From Prochlorococcus sp. AG-409-A19 (GTDB taxonomy: Bacteria > Cyanobacteriota > Cyanobacteriia > PCC-6307 > Cyanobiaceae), in the NCBI GenBank assembly GCA_003216155.1, contig QCJH01000009.1:1-57235 (forward strand): a stretch of 57,235 nucleotides of DNA, given 5' to 3'. The position numbers and the translations under genes are program-made. Numbering within the stretch: the first letter of the stretch is position 1; each line of letters opens with the position of its first letter. The notes beneath the pieces were generated by a model. The model worked only from the letters and a program-made list of their open reading frames with translations. It searched no databases and was not told the origin of the DNA. Of this stretch, positions 29,648 to 37,247 are shown piece after piece.

Positions 29648-30399
29648 TCCAAGGGTGGTCCCAAATAGTCCTAAAAAACTTCGAAGGAGCTGCTGAGACT
29701 TATAACAAACAAGCCCTTTTACAAAGATCCATTGCATGGCGTTTAGCCATGCAATGTTCAAATTTACCTATCCCCAAAGGGCTCTGGGTCGACCTTGGTG
29801 CAGGCACTGGCTTGCTGGCAAATGCACTCGAGACTTGTAATAAAGGGACCAGTGTTTTGAGGCTAGATGGCAGTCCTGGGATGCTTAAACGACACCATCT
29901 CAATAAGCACACAAAGCTATGGGATCTCAATCAAGGCCTGCCTTCCTGGCCTAGGGTTCCAACTTTACTTACATCGAGTTTTGTACTGCACTGGCTTAAA
30001 GATCCCCAAGCTCGTCTTAAAGAATGGTTTGTAGCCCTACCACCAGGAGGCTGGCTTGTTCTGGCTGTACCCGTCGAAGGAAGCTTCCCTCAATGGCACT
30101 ATGCCGCAAACCAAGCTGGGGTTTGTTGTACAGCAATGCCTTTACCAAATAAATCAGAGCTAATAAGTACTCTTCCTCAAGAGAGCATATTTTATAACCA
30201 CCTCCACTTCTTCACCACTTCTTCACATGAAGTGCTACCTCTTCTAAAGCAACTTCGTCAAATAGGGGCTCATGCTAGCCCAAAAGCCTCTCTAGATATA
30301 GGCAAATGGCGACGGGTAACAAACTCATGGCCAAGAAATGAAAACAATCATAGTTTCAATCTAACTTGGCATATACAACTACTTTTCATACGTAGATAA
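29644..30399 (+). CDS. bioC: Malonyl-ACP O-methyltransferase
   Basis: SAM-dependent methyltransferase that masks the malonyl carboxyl so fatty-acid enzymes can build pimelate. Motif I is WVDLGAGTGLLANAL, with the acidic LDGSPGMLKRH after strand 2 and SSFVLHWLKDPQARLKEW at strand 4. ATG at 29644 overlaps the bioK stop by 4 bp (ATGA) and gives 251 aa; a TTG 18 bp upstream is an unlikely start. The name depends on the operon as much as on the sequence. Confidence 0.92.
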   Translation: MIQGWSQIVLKNFEGAAETYNKQALLQRSIAWRLAMQCSNLPIPKGLWVDLGAGTGLLANALETCNKGTSVLRLDGSPGMLKRHHLNKHTKLWDLNQGLPSWPRVPTLLTSSFVLHWLKDPQARLKEWFVALPPGGWLVLAVPVEGSFPQWHYAANQAGVCCTAMPLPNKSELISTLPQESIFYNHLHFFTTSSHEVLPLLKQLRQIGAHASPKASLDIGKWRRVTNSWPRNENNHSFNLTWHIQLLFIRR

Positions 30400-30407
30400 A
30401 TAGCACA

Positions 30408-31058
30408 ATGTCAACTTTCATCATCTGTGGAACAGATACTGACGTAGGCAAGACAGTTATTAGTGCTTTGCTCGTTCAAGGTCTAGGAGCAGTTTATTGG
30501 AAACCAATTCAATGTGGACTGGAAAATGGAGGAGATACAGATCGTGTCCGGAAATTAATCGACCTTCCCGCTAGTCGCTCAATCAAAGAAGCCTATAGGT
30601 TCAAGGCCCCTGTTTCTCCACACTGGGCTGCAGAAAAAGAACATTGCGTAATTGATCGGAACAAGCTAAAAATCCCTGACACAAAAGAACCACTATTAAT
30701 AGAAACAGCTGGCGGATTAATGGTTCCACTAACCAGAAATTGGCTTCAACTAGATCAACTCACCATCTGGAAAATGCCCATAATTCTTGTCGCAAGAAGT
30801 GGTCTAGGCACACTGAATCACACCCTACTAAGCCTTGAAGCACTACGGCAAAGGAAATTAAATGTTCTTGGACTCATCATTAATGGACCACATCATCAAG
30901 ACAACCCAACTACTTTGAATCAAATTGGCAAGGTGCCAATTCTTGCAGAAATACCTAATTTGCCAAACCTCACAGCAGAAGTCCTAGCTGAGCAATGGAG
31001 GAAACAAAATCTACATGATGTCTTCGCGAACATTCTGAATTCAATAGGACAAAGTTAA
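30408..31058 (+). CDS. bioD: Dethiobiotin synthetase
   Basis: ATP-dependent ring closure of 7,8-diaminopelargonic acid with CO2 to dethiobiotin. The 216 residues start with the P-loop CGTDTDVGKTVISALL (residues 7-22), then YWKPIQCGL with the substrate lysine, and LLIETAGGLMVPLTR with the second nucleotide-binding region. The stop shares 1 bp with the bioA start. Confidence 0.95.
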   Translation: MSTFIICGTDTDVGKTVISALLVQGLGAVYWKPIQCGLENGGDTDRVRKLIDLPASRSIKEAYRFKAPVSPHWAAEKEHCVIDRNKLKIPDTKEPLLIETAGGLMVPLTRNWLQLDQLTIWKMPIILVARSGLGTLNHTLLSLEALRQRKLNVLGLIINGPHHQDNPTTLNQIGKVPILAEIPNLPNLTAEVLAEQWRKQNLHDVFANILNSIGQS

Positions 31059-32344
31059 TGAGCAATCAAAACCTAGTTGGCTGGAATAAAAATCTCTGGC
31101 CTCCTTTCACTCAAATCTCAACTACCTCACCACCTAAGCAAGTAAATTCTGCAGAAGGAGCCTTGCTTCTCCTTGAAAATTCTGAGCCACTTATTGATGC
31201 AATAAGTAGCTGGTGGGTAACCCTCCATGGTCATGCCGATCCCTATATAGCCGAAGCCATCGCCAATCAAGTCCAAACACTTGAGCAAGTAATTTTTGCG
31301 GACTTCACGCATCCTCAAGCCGAAAAGTTAGCCAAGCGCCTAAGTCACTTGACAGGTCTTGACCGACTTTTCTTCTCAGATAATGGCTCAACATCGGTAG
31401 AGGTTGCACTCAAAATGGCGTGTCAGTGGTGGCATAACAAAGGCGAGCCTCGACAACAAATTATTGCTTTTGAAGGGGCCTATCACGGTGACACCTTCGG
31501 TGCAATGGCCTTAGGAGAACGAAACCTTTTCAGTACCCCCTTTGAAGAAATGCTTTTCCCTGTACAAAGAATCCCTTGGCCTTCTACCTGGTGGAATGAT
31601 GAAGAAGTTAATACCAAAGAAAAAAAGGTCTTAACAAAGCTAGAAGAGTGTTTAGAAACACCAACAGCAGCAGTAATCCTTGAACCTTTGGTTCAAGGAG
31701 CTGGTGGTATGAACATGGTGCGAGAAGAATTTCTTCTCGCTGTAGAGAATCGAGTCCGTCAGGCAGGTGCTCTTCTTATATGCGATGAAGTCCTCACAGG
31801 TTTTGGTAGGTGCGGAAATCTTTTTGCCTTCCAGAGAGCTGGTCTAAATCCCGACCTAATAGCCCTATCTAAAGGCCTAACTGGTGGCTTCCTTCCAATG
31901 GGTGTAACCATGGCGAGTGAAAAGATCTTCGAAGCATTTGTAGGTATTGATCCAAAAGTTACTTTCTGGCACGGCCACAGTTTTACAGCAAACCCTCTTG
32001 GTTGTGCCGCCGCTAATGCCAGCCTTGATCTGCTAGAAACAACACCAGAACTTTATGAAGGTTTTCAAGCGCGCCATCTACCCCATTTAACAGCCCTAGC
32101 AAAGCATCCAAAATGTAAGCGTCCACGACTAGTTGGGACAATTGCAGCATTCGATCTGAATGTAGAAGGGAAGGCAGGTTATCTAAACCCAGCTGGCCGA
32201 ATCGTCAAAGAAACAGCAATCAAAAATGGTGTTTTCATAAGACCTCTTGGACAAGTCGTTTACCTTTTACCTCCACTTTGTCTAAGTGAAAATCAACTTG
32301 AAAAATGCTATAGCGCAATTAGAGAAGGACTAAATCAGTTATGA
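31058..32344 (+). CDS. bioA: 7,8-diaminopelargonic acid synthase (DAPA aminotransferase)
   Basis: PLP- and SAM-using aminotransferase converting KAPA to DAPA. The 428-residue protein has the N-terminal LWPPFTQ motif, WWVTLHGHADPYIAEA, the class III aminotransferase signature LLICDEVLTGFGRCG, and the PLP lysine in LIALSKGLTGGFLPMG. HSFTANPLGCAAANA follows. It is the last gene of the operon; bioB, needed for the final step, is not in the window. Confidence 0.96.
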   Translation: MSNQNLVGWNKNLWPPFTQISTTSPPKQVNSAEGALLLLENSEPLIDAISSWWVTLHGHADPYIAEAIANQVQTLEQVIFADFTHPQAEKLAKRLSHLTGLDRLFFSDNGSTSVEVALKMACQWWHNKGEPRQQIIAFEGAYHGDTFGAMALGERNLFSTPFEEMLFPVQRIPWPSTWWNDEEVNTKEKKVLTKLEECLETPTAAVILEPLVQGAGGMNMVREEFLLAVENRVRQAGALLICDEVLTGFGRCGNLFAFQRAGLNPDLIALSKGLTGGFLPMGVTMASEKIFEAFVGIDPKVTFWHGHSFTANPLGCAAANASLDLLETTPELYEGFQARHLPHLTALAKHPKCKRPRLVGTIAAFDLNVEGKAGYLNPAGRIVKETAIKNGVFIRPLGQVVYLLPPLCLSENQLEKCYSAIREGLNQL

Positions 32345-32367
32345 ACTATCAAGAGACACCACAATAC

Positions 32368-32640
32368 TTATGACAAGGGTCCGGCAATTATTACTGCCTC
32401 TACATCCTCACGAGACAAACCATAGGAAAAGCAACATTGGCTAATTTGACCTTCCTTTTCCCAGGTAACCTTCAAATCGTCTTTGTCCATCAATATCTCA
32501 ATAGATAAGTTGGAGCGCTTTAAAGCCCACTTACAAGGATCATCCCTATAGCGTTCTGCCCCTAATTGAGTAAGCCAACTCTCTAGGATAGTCAATGAAT
32601 GCCTATTGAGTGGAATATCGGAAGGGGGCAAAGACAACAT
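32368..32640 (-). CDS. DUF3143 family protein
   Basis: A 90-residue soluble protein of a cyanobacterial family without known function (DUF3143 by my recognition). The N-terminal pattern LPPSDIPLNRHSLTILESWL is the family signature, followed by CKWALKRSNLSIEILMDKDD and VTWEKEGQISQCCFSYGLSR. The chosen ATG at 32640 (MLSLPPSD) overlaps the end of the J-protein gene by 38 bp; the longer ATG at 32682 would add 14 residues of out-of-frame J-protein coding sequence. Confidence 0.8.
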   Translation of the reverse strand: MLSLPPSDIPLNRHSLTILESWLTQLGAERYRDDPCKWALKRSNLSIEILMDKDDLKVTWEKEGQISQCCFSYGLSREDVEAVIIAGPLS

Positions 32641-33112
32641 CACAAACCAAAAATTGCTTGCTTGCGATTGACATCTGATCATCTGTCAGCCAGCTAGGTT
32701 TGACCTGCCATTCCCTGCCCTGCATAAAGGCAATAAAAAAGGCCAAAACCAAACTAAAGATAAGGGTAGTCCCTAAAAGCAATAAAGAGAACAACTCTCC
32801 ACCAGATAGTGGGCGTAACCCACCTAAGACTTTTTGTCCGGAGGGTCTAGACCTAGACTTATGGCCACTAGCCTGCTCTTCAAAATGTAACTGAGAAAGA
32901 CTATGGTCATATTCCTTACGTCGTATGGGATCCGTTAATAGTTCATAGGCCTCACACAAATGCTGGAATTCCTCAGCAGCTTGTTCAACAGGCAAAGCTG
33001 TGGTATCAGGATGAAGTTCCTTGCTTAATCTGCGAAAAGCTTTATGAATAGTCTCAGCATCAGCCGAACTTGCCACCCCAAGCAGATCATAATAGCTTTT
33101 TGAAAAATTCAA
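32603..33112 (-). CDS. Membrane-anchored J-domain protein
   Basis: Hsp70 co-chaperone-like protein. The J domain is at residues 5-70 with the HPD tripeptide at 34-36 (SKELHPDTTAL) and LCEAYELLTDPIRRKEYD. A basic linker (KSRSRPSGQKVLGGLRPLSG) and one membrane segment at about 108-131 (LFSLLLLGTTLIFSLVLAFFI) follow. There is no Gly/Phe or zinc-finger region, so it is a class III J-protein. Its 3' end overlaps the DUF3143 gene by 38 bp, suggesting joint expression. Confidence 0.88.
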   Translation of the reverse strand: MNFSKSYYDLLGVASSADAETIHKAFRRLSKELHPDTTALPVEQAAEEFQHLCEAYELLTDPIRRKEYDHSLSQLHFEEQASGHKSRSRPSGQKVLGGLRPLSGGELFSLLLLGTTLIFSLVLAFFIAFMQGREWQVKPSWLTDDQMSIASKQFLVCDVVFAPFRYSTQ

Positions 33113-33192
33113 GTGTTCAAATGAAAGTTAGTGAGCAAGTGAGCTGACTTAAATGAAATCAACCCATTGTAAGAAAAGGTCCCTCTGCCCAA

Positions 33193-33936
33193 ATGGCTAA
33201 TAAGGAAACAATTAACTCTCACTTCAGGACAATATCGCAAGCATTGGAGTGGCAACCTAGCTATCAACAAATGGATCAATTAGTTGCACTACAAGAATTG
33301 CTATTTGAGTGGAATAGACGTGTAAACCTTACTCGCCTCATAGAGGGCAAGCGCTATTGGATAGGCCAAGTCTTTGATAGTTTATGGCCTATAAAAAGCG
33401 AATTAAAAAGGCCAGACCTAAAGCTAAAATGCATTGACATTGGTACTGGCTGTGGATTCCCAGGATTGGCGGTAGCGATAGCTCTTCCTAGGGCAACTTG
33501 CATACTTGTAGATTCCGTCAGGCGAAAAACTTCAGCATTAGAAAAGATTACTCAAGAATTAGGATTGTCATCAAGAGTTAAAATCCGCACCCAAAGAGCT
33601 GAGCTAATAGGTCAAGATGCAACCTGCAGAGGTATGTTTGATCTCGCTATGGCACGTGCAGTAGCCATAGCACCTATAGTTGTCGAATATTTAGTACCTC
33701 TTATTAAAGTTAATGGTGAAGCCCTTATATATAAAGGAAAATGGAGCCCAAAGGACGAAGTACTCCTATTAAAAGCTCTTAATCCATTAAAAGCTCATAT
33801 AAGCAAAGTGGAGAGACTCTACTTACCTGCTGATTTAGGCATACGTCATCAGATCCGCGTCAAGGCTAGCGATTCATGCCCAAAAGTCTATCCAAGAACA
33901 ATTGGAATACCGGCTAAAAATCCTTTGGGGACTTAA
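33193..33936 (+). CDS. rsmG: 16S rRNA (guanine527-N7)-methyltransferase
   Basis: SAM-dependent methylation of G527 in 16S rRNA (formerly GidB). The 247 residues include LLFEWNRRVNLTRL, motif I CIDIGTGCGFPGLAVAIALP, VDSVRRKTSALEKI and MARAVAIAPIVVEY. ATG at 33193. It converges with the aldo/keto reductase gene with a 4-bp tail overlap. Confidence 0.95.
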   Translation: MANKETINSHFRTISQALEWQPSYQQMDQLVALQELLFEWNRRVNLTRLIEGKRYWIGQVFDSLWPIKSELKRPDLKLKCIDIGTGCGFPGLAVAIALPRATCILVDSVRRKTSALEKITQELGLSSRVKIRTQRAELIGQDATCRGMFDLAMARAVAIAPIVVEYLVPLIKVNGEALIYKGKWSPKDEVLLLKALNPLKAHISKVERLYLPADLGIRHQIRVKASDSCPKVYPRTIGIPAKNPLGT

Positions 33937-35141
33937 ATACCGGAAAGTCTACTTTCTGACGCACCGCCAAATCGCTCTCTCAATTCACGTAAAAGGCTTG
34001 GTATTTCATTAGACCAAGGACTTTTAGTAAGGACATTTTTCAAAGCCTCTTCACTAACCTCTCTATCCAAGCAGTCCGCATTCTCACCAGGGAACCAATG
34101 CCCTCCATTGCCAAGTAAGCGATAACGAGCTCTTGCATAACCATCCATGCCCCAGGCTTCAACAAGATTATGTAACCAAAGCAATTTTGGGATATTTATC
34201 TGACCTGGGGTCTCATCCCAATTGGGCAAGCCTACTGCCCAACTCTTTAACCAAGATTCTCCTAGTGACATTTGGGCAGCATCACTAAGTCGCTTCTCTA
34301 TTCTCGGCAACAGCTCAGAGGCAAAAGGCAAAAGACGAACAGCCTCTAAATGCAAATGAAGATCATTAATGCTGTTGGCACCAACACTAATTGTATGTAA
34401 ACGAAGATCTCTTAAACAAAAAAGGTCGTTAAAAACTATTGGATGCAATGGCCTACACAACTCCTTTAACTCAGGCGAAGGGGTATGTAAATGGCCTCCT
34501 TTATCCGTTGGACTAATAATAAAAACCCCTAAATCCCTTCTACTTGCAGCATCTAATGCAGGATCATTCTCTTGCGCAATGTAATACCAATGGAGATTCA
34601 CATAATCAAAGGCATCTGACTCAATCGCTTCAACAATAAGCGATGTTGGCCCGTGAGTTGAAAACCCCACAAAACCAATCTTTCCCTTCTTTTGCCATTT
34701 ACGAACTACATCAAGACAGCCTCCTGAGCGTAAAGTCTGATCCAAATGCGCAGAAAGATTGATGCCATGTATGGCGAGTAAATCCAAGCGATCACATTGA
34801 AGTCTCTCAAAACTTAACTCCAATTCGGCTTCAAAAACTTTAGGGTCCTCGCTTGGAGGGACTTTAGTTTGAAGTAGCAAATTATCATGAGCAATCTTAC
34901 CCAGAGCTGAACCAATTTGACATTCAGAACTTCCATAATGCCTTGCAGTTTCAAGGTGGTGAAATCCCGAAACCAGAGCAGTATTTATTACTTCCTCTAA
35001 CTTGCTCTGATTCTCAGTTTTAATATCCACCTCATCAAGATCTAACCAACTTTGCTGAAAACGCATCCCTCCAAGAGACAAAATAGGAATATTCAAACCT
35101 GTGCGACCAAAACGACGTAATGGTAGAACTTCTAAGGACAA
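33933..35141 (-). CDS. Aldo/keto reductase with C-terminal extension
   Basis: NAD(P)H-dependent oxidoreductase fold. Of 402 residues, the first 275 form the TIM barrel: RRFGRTGLNIPILSLGGMRF at the start, the catalytic tyrosine in LETARHYGSSECQIG, the lysine in LLLQTKVPP and the histidine in LDLLAIHGINL. The C-terminal 125 residues (KLLWLHNLVEAWGMDGYARA and RYRLLGNGGHWFPGENADC) resemble the extension of COG1453-type reductases, but I see no CxxCxxC cluster in it. It lies 16 bp downstream of a ferredoxin gene, so an electron-transfer link is plausible. The substrate is unknown. Confidence 0.85.
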   Translation of the reverse strand: MSLEVLPLRRFGRTGLNIPILSLGGMRFQQSWLDLDEVDIKTENQSKLEEVINTALVSGFHHLETARHYGSSECQIGSALGKIAHDNLLLQTKVPPSEDPKVFEAELELSFERLQCDRLDLLAIHGINLSAHLDQTLRSGGCLDVVRKWQKKGKIGFVGFSTHGPTSLIVEAIESDAFDYVNLHWYYIAQENDPALDAASRRDLGVFIISPTDKGGHLHTPSPELKELCRPLHPIVFNDLFCLRDLRLHTISVGANSINDLHLHLEAVRLLPFASELLPRIEKRLSDAAQMSLGESWLKSWAVGLPNWDETPGQINIPKLLWLHNLVEAWGMDGYARARYRLLGNGGHWFPGENADCLDREVSEEALKNVLTKSPWSNEIPSLLRELRERFGGASESRLSGI

Positions 35142-35157
35142 AATTCTATCTACTTAA

Positions 35158-35559
35158 TCAATACTTTCTTTGTCTAATTTGCCGAGGCACTTTCGGAAGC
35201 ATCCCTAAAGGCTGTAGATCTAATGCATCAAGCTGTTCTCGCAAATCATCTAACTCCTCAAACTTTACCCAGTGAATACAATTTACTGGGCAAGTATCAA
35301 TTGCCTCTTGAATTACTTGTTGATTATCTCCATCCTGCCTTATTGCTCTAGACCGCCCCATATATTGCTCTATTACGAAAGTATTTGTGGCAACATTTGC
35401 GCAATAACGACATCCGATGCACGTCGATTCATCTACCCACACGGCTTTTTCATTTAGCACCCCTCCAAGACGAGGTTCCTTCCCATTGAATTCCAAATCA
35501 GGTTTAACCCTGACTCGAAAAGCAATTGAAGGATCAACAACTTCCTTTATGGGTCCCAA
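35158..35559 (-). CDS. 4Fe-4S ferredoxin
   Basis: Small electron carrier with one predicted 4Fe-4S cluster: Cys47, Cys50 and Cys53 in TCIGCRYCANVA, and Cys90 in DTCPVNC. Cys94 is extra. An N-terminal segment of about 40 residues and a charged C-terminal tail (LDDLREQLDALDLQPLGMLP) flank the domain; the tail is probably for partner docking. The start appears to be TTG at 35559, inside the last codons of ycf35 (13-bp overlap); no ATG or GTG is available. The total is 133 residues. It belongs to the DUF2997-ycf35-ferredoxin set. Confidence 0.9.
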   Translation of the reverse strand: MGPIKEVVDPSIAFRVRVKPDLEFNGKEPRLGGVLNEKAVWVDESTCIGCRYCANVATNTFVIEQYMGRSRAIRQDGDNQQVIQEAIDTCPVNCIHWVKFEELDDLREQLDALDLQPLGMLPKVPRQIRQRKY

Positions 35560-35939
35560 CGTGTTACCACCAATTCAATGGATCCATCTATATTTTTCTT
35601 CTGCTCTGCCAGTTCAAAACCTTCTTGAGCAGAAGTTGTGAGAACAGTATTCAAAGCGTACCTCTGAGTAACTTGTTGCAGAAAACGCTCGACAGGGATG
35701 GGCTGACTCCAAAGATCTAAATCTGTAACCAATTCATATGTACCCGTAGAAACATTCCAACGGAAGCCTAAATCACCTCCTTTTGGCATTGTTACGGCCA
35801 ATTCAGCTTTTGTATTCTGGCCGCGATAACCCCTGACAAGATTCTCACCCTCTTGTGGTTCGAAACCCAAGTCTAAAAGAGCCTGAACAAGAGGCTCTCG
35901 CTTGCGCAATTGAGTTTTAACAGTGCTGAAGTGAGACAT
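35547..35939 (-). CDS. ycf35: Ycf35 / DUF1257 protein
   Basis: A 130-residue protein conserved in cyanobacteria and some plastid genomes, without known function. Typical stretches are SHFSTVKTQLRKREPLVQAL, DLGFEPQEGENLVRGYRGQ, and the near-terminal TSAQEGFELAEQKKNIDGSI. It looks like a soluble alpha/beta protein. ATG at 35939 overlaps the DUF2997 stop by 1 bp, and its own end overlaps the ferredoxin start by 13 bp, so the three genes are likely translationally coupled. Confidence 0.88.
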   Translation of the reverse strand: MSHFSTVKTQLRKREPLVQALLDLGFEPQEGENLVRGYRGQNTKAELAVTMPKGGDLGFRWNVSTGTYELVTDLDLWSQPIPVERFLQQVTQRYALNTVLTTSAQEGFELAEQKKNIDGSIELVVTRWDP

Positions 35940-36142
35940 CAGAGGAGTTCGGCTGGTAGGGACTGGGACTGGGAATGGGGCAATTGATAGGCCTCAGCAG
36001 TTGCTTCTTTGAGCTCTACCGAGCCCAAGGCAGACTCAAGCCTCTCAGTTAATTGGTTGCAAGATTGACCTAAAACACCCTCGACGGTCTCTTCAACCAG
36101 ACCGTCCTGACGAATCTTGAACCGTAGAGTGCGTTGAGGCAT
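35939..36142 (-). CDS. DUF2997 family protein
   Basis: A 67-residue protein, MPQRTLRFKIRQDGLVEETV at the start, which is the DUF2997 pattern of two strands and a helix (GQSCNQLTERLESALGSVEL). The C terminus is polar and serine/glutamine rich. I chose ATG at 36142; a TTG 9 bp upstream is less likely. The stop shares 1 bp with ycf35. The function is unknown; its constant association is with Ycf35 and a ferredoxin. Confidence 0.85.
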   Translation of the reverse strand: MPQRTLRFKIRQDGLVEETVEGVLGQSCNQLTERLESALGSVELKEATAEAYQLPHSQSQSLPAELL

Positions 36143-36232
36143 GCATCCCAAGAATGGATCATGATGTTATAGAAAAACTCGTCGCATGTCAGAGGCAGTT
36201 GTTACAAGGAAATGTTTAAGCAAGTCTGTTAA

Positions 36233-37042
36233 TTAGACCAAAAGCCCTTCTTCGACCAAAGCTCGCAATCTAGTTTTCACTTCTGAATTGTCCAATTGCT
36301 CAAGGGCAACCCTCGCTTCATCACGAACAGAGGCCTCCCCATCATTTCTCAAAACAGTTAGGAATGCCTCTACTAACTCCTCCTTCCTTCCCCTCTCCAA
36401 CTTTTCATAAAGACGTCCAAGTGCCCAGATGCAATTACTGCGAACCAGTGGTTCACAGTCAATTCTCAGACTAATTAAAAGCTGAATTGCCGCCAAATCT
36501 GCCTTGTCCGAGGAATAGCCTCCTGCTTCAGCCAATGAAATTGACGCCCAAAGACGCACTGCTGCAACATCAGTTTTGAGAGCTTGAATCAAAGGTTTAA
36601 GAACTGGTGCATCCCCGTAATTGCCCAGACTCCAAGCGGTCGCTTTACGGACATATGCATTGCCATCAGTTAGAAGCAAATGCAAAAGGATTTCAACGGC
36701 AGAAGGACAGGGATTACGACCTAATGCATAAACAGCGCTCATGCGCTCAACAGGGCATGGTTCTTTTAGTAAAGGCAAAAGCAATGGCACAGCTCGAGGA
36801 TCACGATGTTCACAGAAAATCCTTAACCCCTGCAGCCTCTCTTCATGTCCCCTCTTAAGCCAATCCAAACCGGTTTCGCACTCACGCATAACTTTCAACT
36901 CATCTTTATCAACTCCTTGAACATCTATTTCGTCTAACGGATCTCCTAAAAGCTCAGCGGCCAACTCATTTGCCAATACATCTGGATCTATGGCGAGATT
37001 TGCCAGGCCCTCTTGAGATGACTTCCCTTTGGCATCGTTCAT
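36233..37042 (-). CDS. HEAT-repeat protein
   Basis: A helical-repeat scaffold protein of 269 residues. Five or so HEAT/PBS-lyase-like repeats run from about residue 75 to the end, for example DPRAVPLLLPLLKEPCPVER, SAVYALGRNPCPSAVEILLH and KATAWSLGNYGDAPVLKPLI. The N-terminal 60 residues are acidic and hydrophilic. Phycobiliprotein lyases such as CpcE and NblB share these repeats, but nothing specific points to a chromophore. ATG at 37042 avoids overlap with the 41-aa gene upstream; the longer frame to 37129 would run over it. Confidence 0.85.
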   Translation of the reverse strand: MNDAKGKSSQEGLANLAIDPDVLANELAAELLGDPLDEIDVQGVDKDELKVMRECETGLDWLKRGHEERLQGLRIFCEHRDPRAVPLLLPLLKEPCPVERMSAVYALGRNPCPSAVEILLHLLLTDGNAYVRKATAWSLGNYGDAPVLKPLIQALKTDVAAVRLWASISLAEAGGYSSDKADLAAIQLLISLRIDCEPLVRSNCIWALGRLYEKLERGRKEELVEAFLTVLRNDGEASVRDEARVALEQLDNSEVKTRLRALVEEGLLV

Positions 37043-37076
37043 AAAAATGATCGTAAAGGGTTTGGCCTGAGTTGGC

Positions 37077-37202
37077 TCAATTGATTGGGGCCGGCGCAAG
37101 CATGTCCCCAGGCAGCCAAATACGAGCACTTACTGCAACAAAAGCCAAACCAAACATGGCGATTATCAGTGCGGGTAAAAGAGTTGTTCGAAAGAAGCCC
37201 AA
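37077..37202 (-). CDS. Small membrane protein, 41 aa
   Basis: Translation of the reverse strand from TTG 37202 gives a protein beginning GFFRTTLLPALIIAMFG and ending SARIWLPGDMLAPAPIN: one strongly hydrophobic helix (about 8-25) with a short, conserved-looking lumenal or cytoplasmic tail. An in-frame stop lies 16 codons upstream, at the stop of the symporter gene. It fits between the symporter (46-bp gap) and the HEAT gene (34-bp gap). Residue use is that of a real protein and I recall similar cyanobacterial small proteins, but I cannot name the family. The TTG start is inferred. Confidence 0.6.
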   Translation of the reverse strand: MGFFRTTLLPALIIAMFGLAFVAVSARIWLPGDMLAPAPIN

Positions 37203-37247
37203 GTTAAAAAATTGATTTTCAAAGTTCTGCTTGGCAGGGCAAGCATT

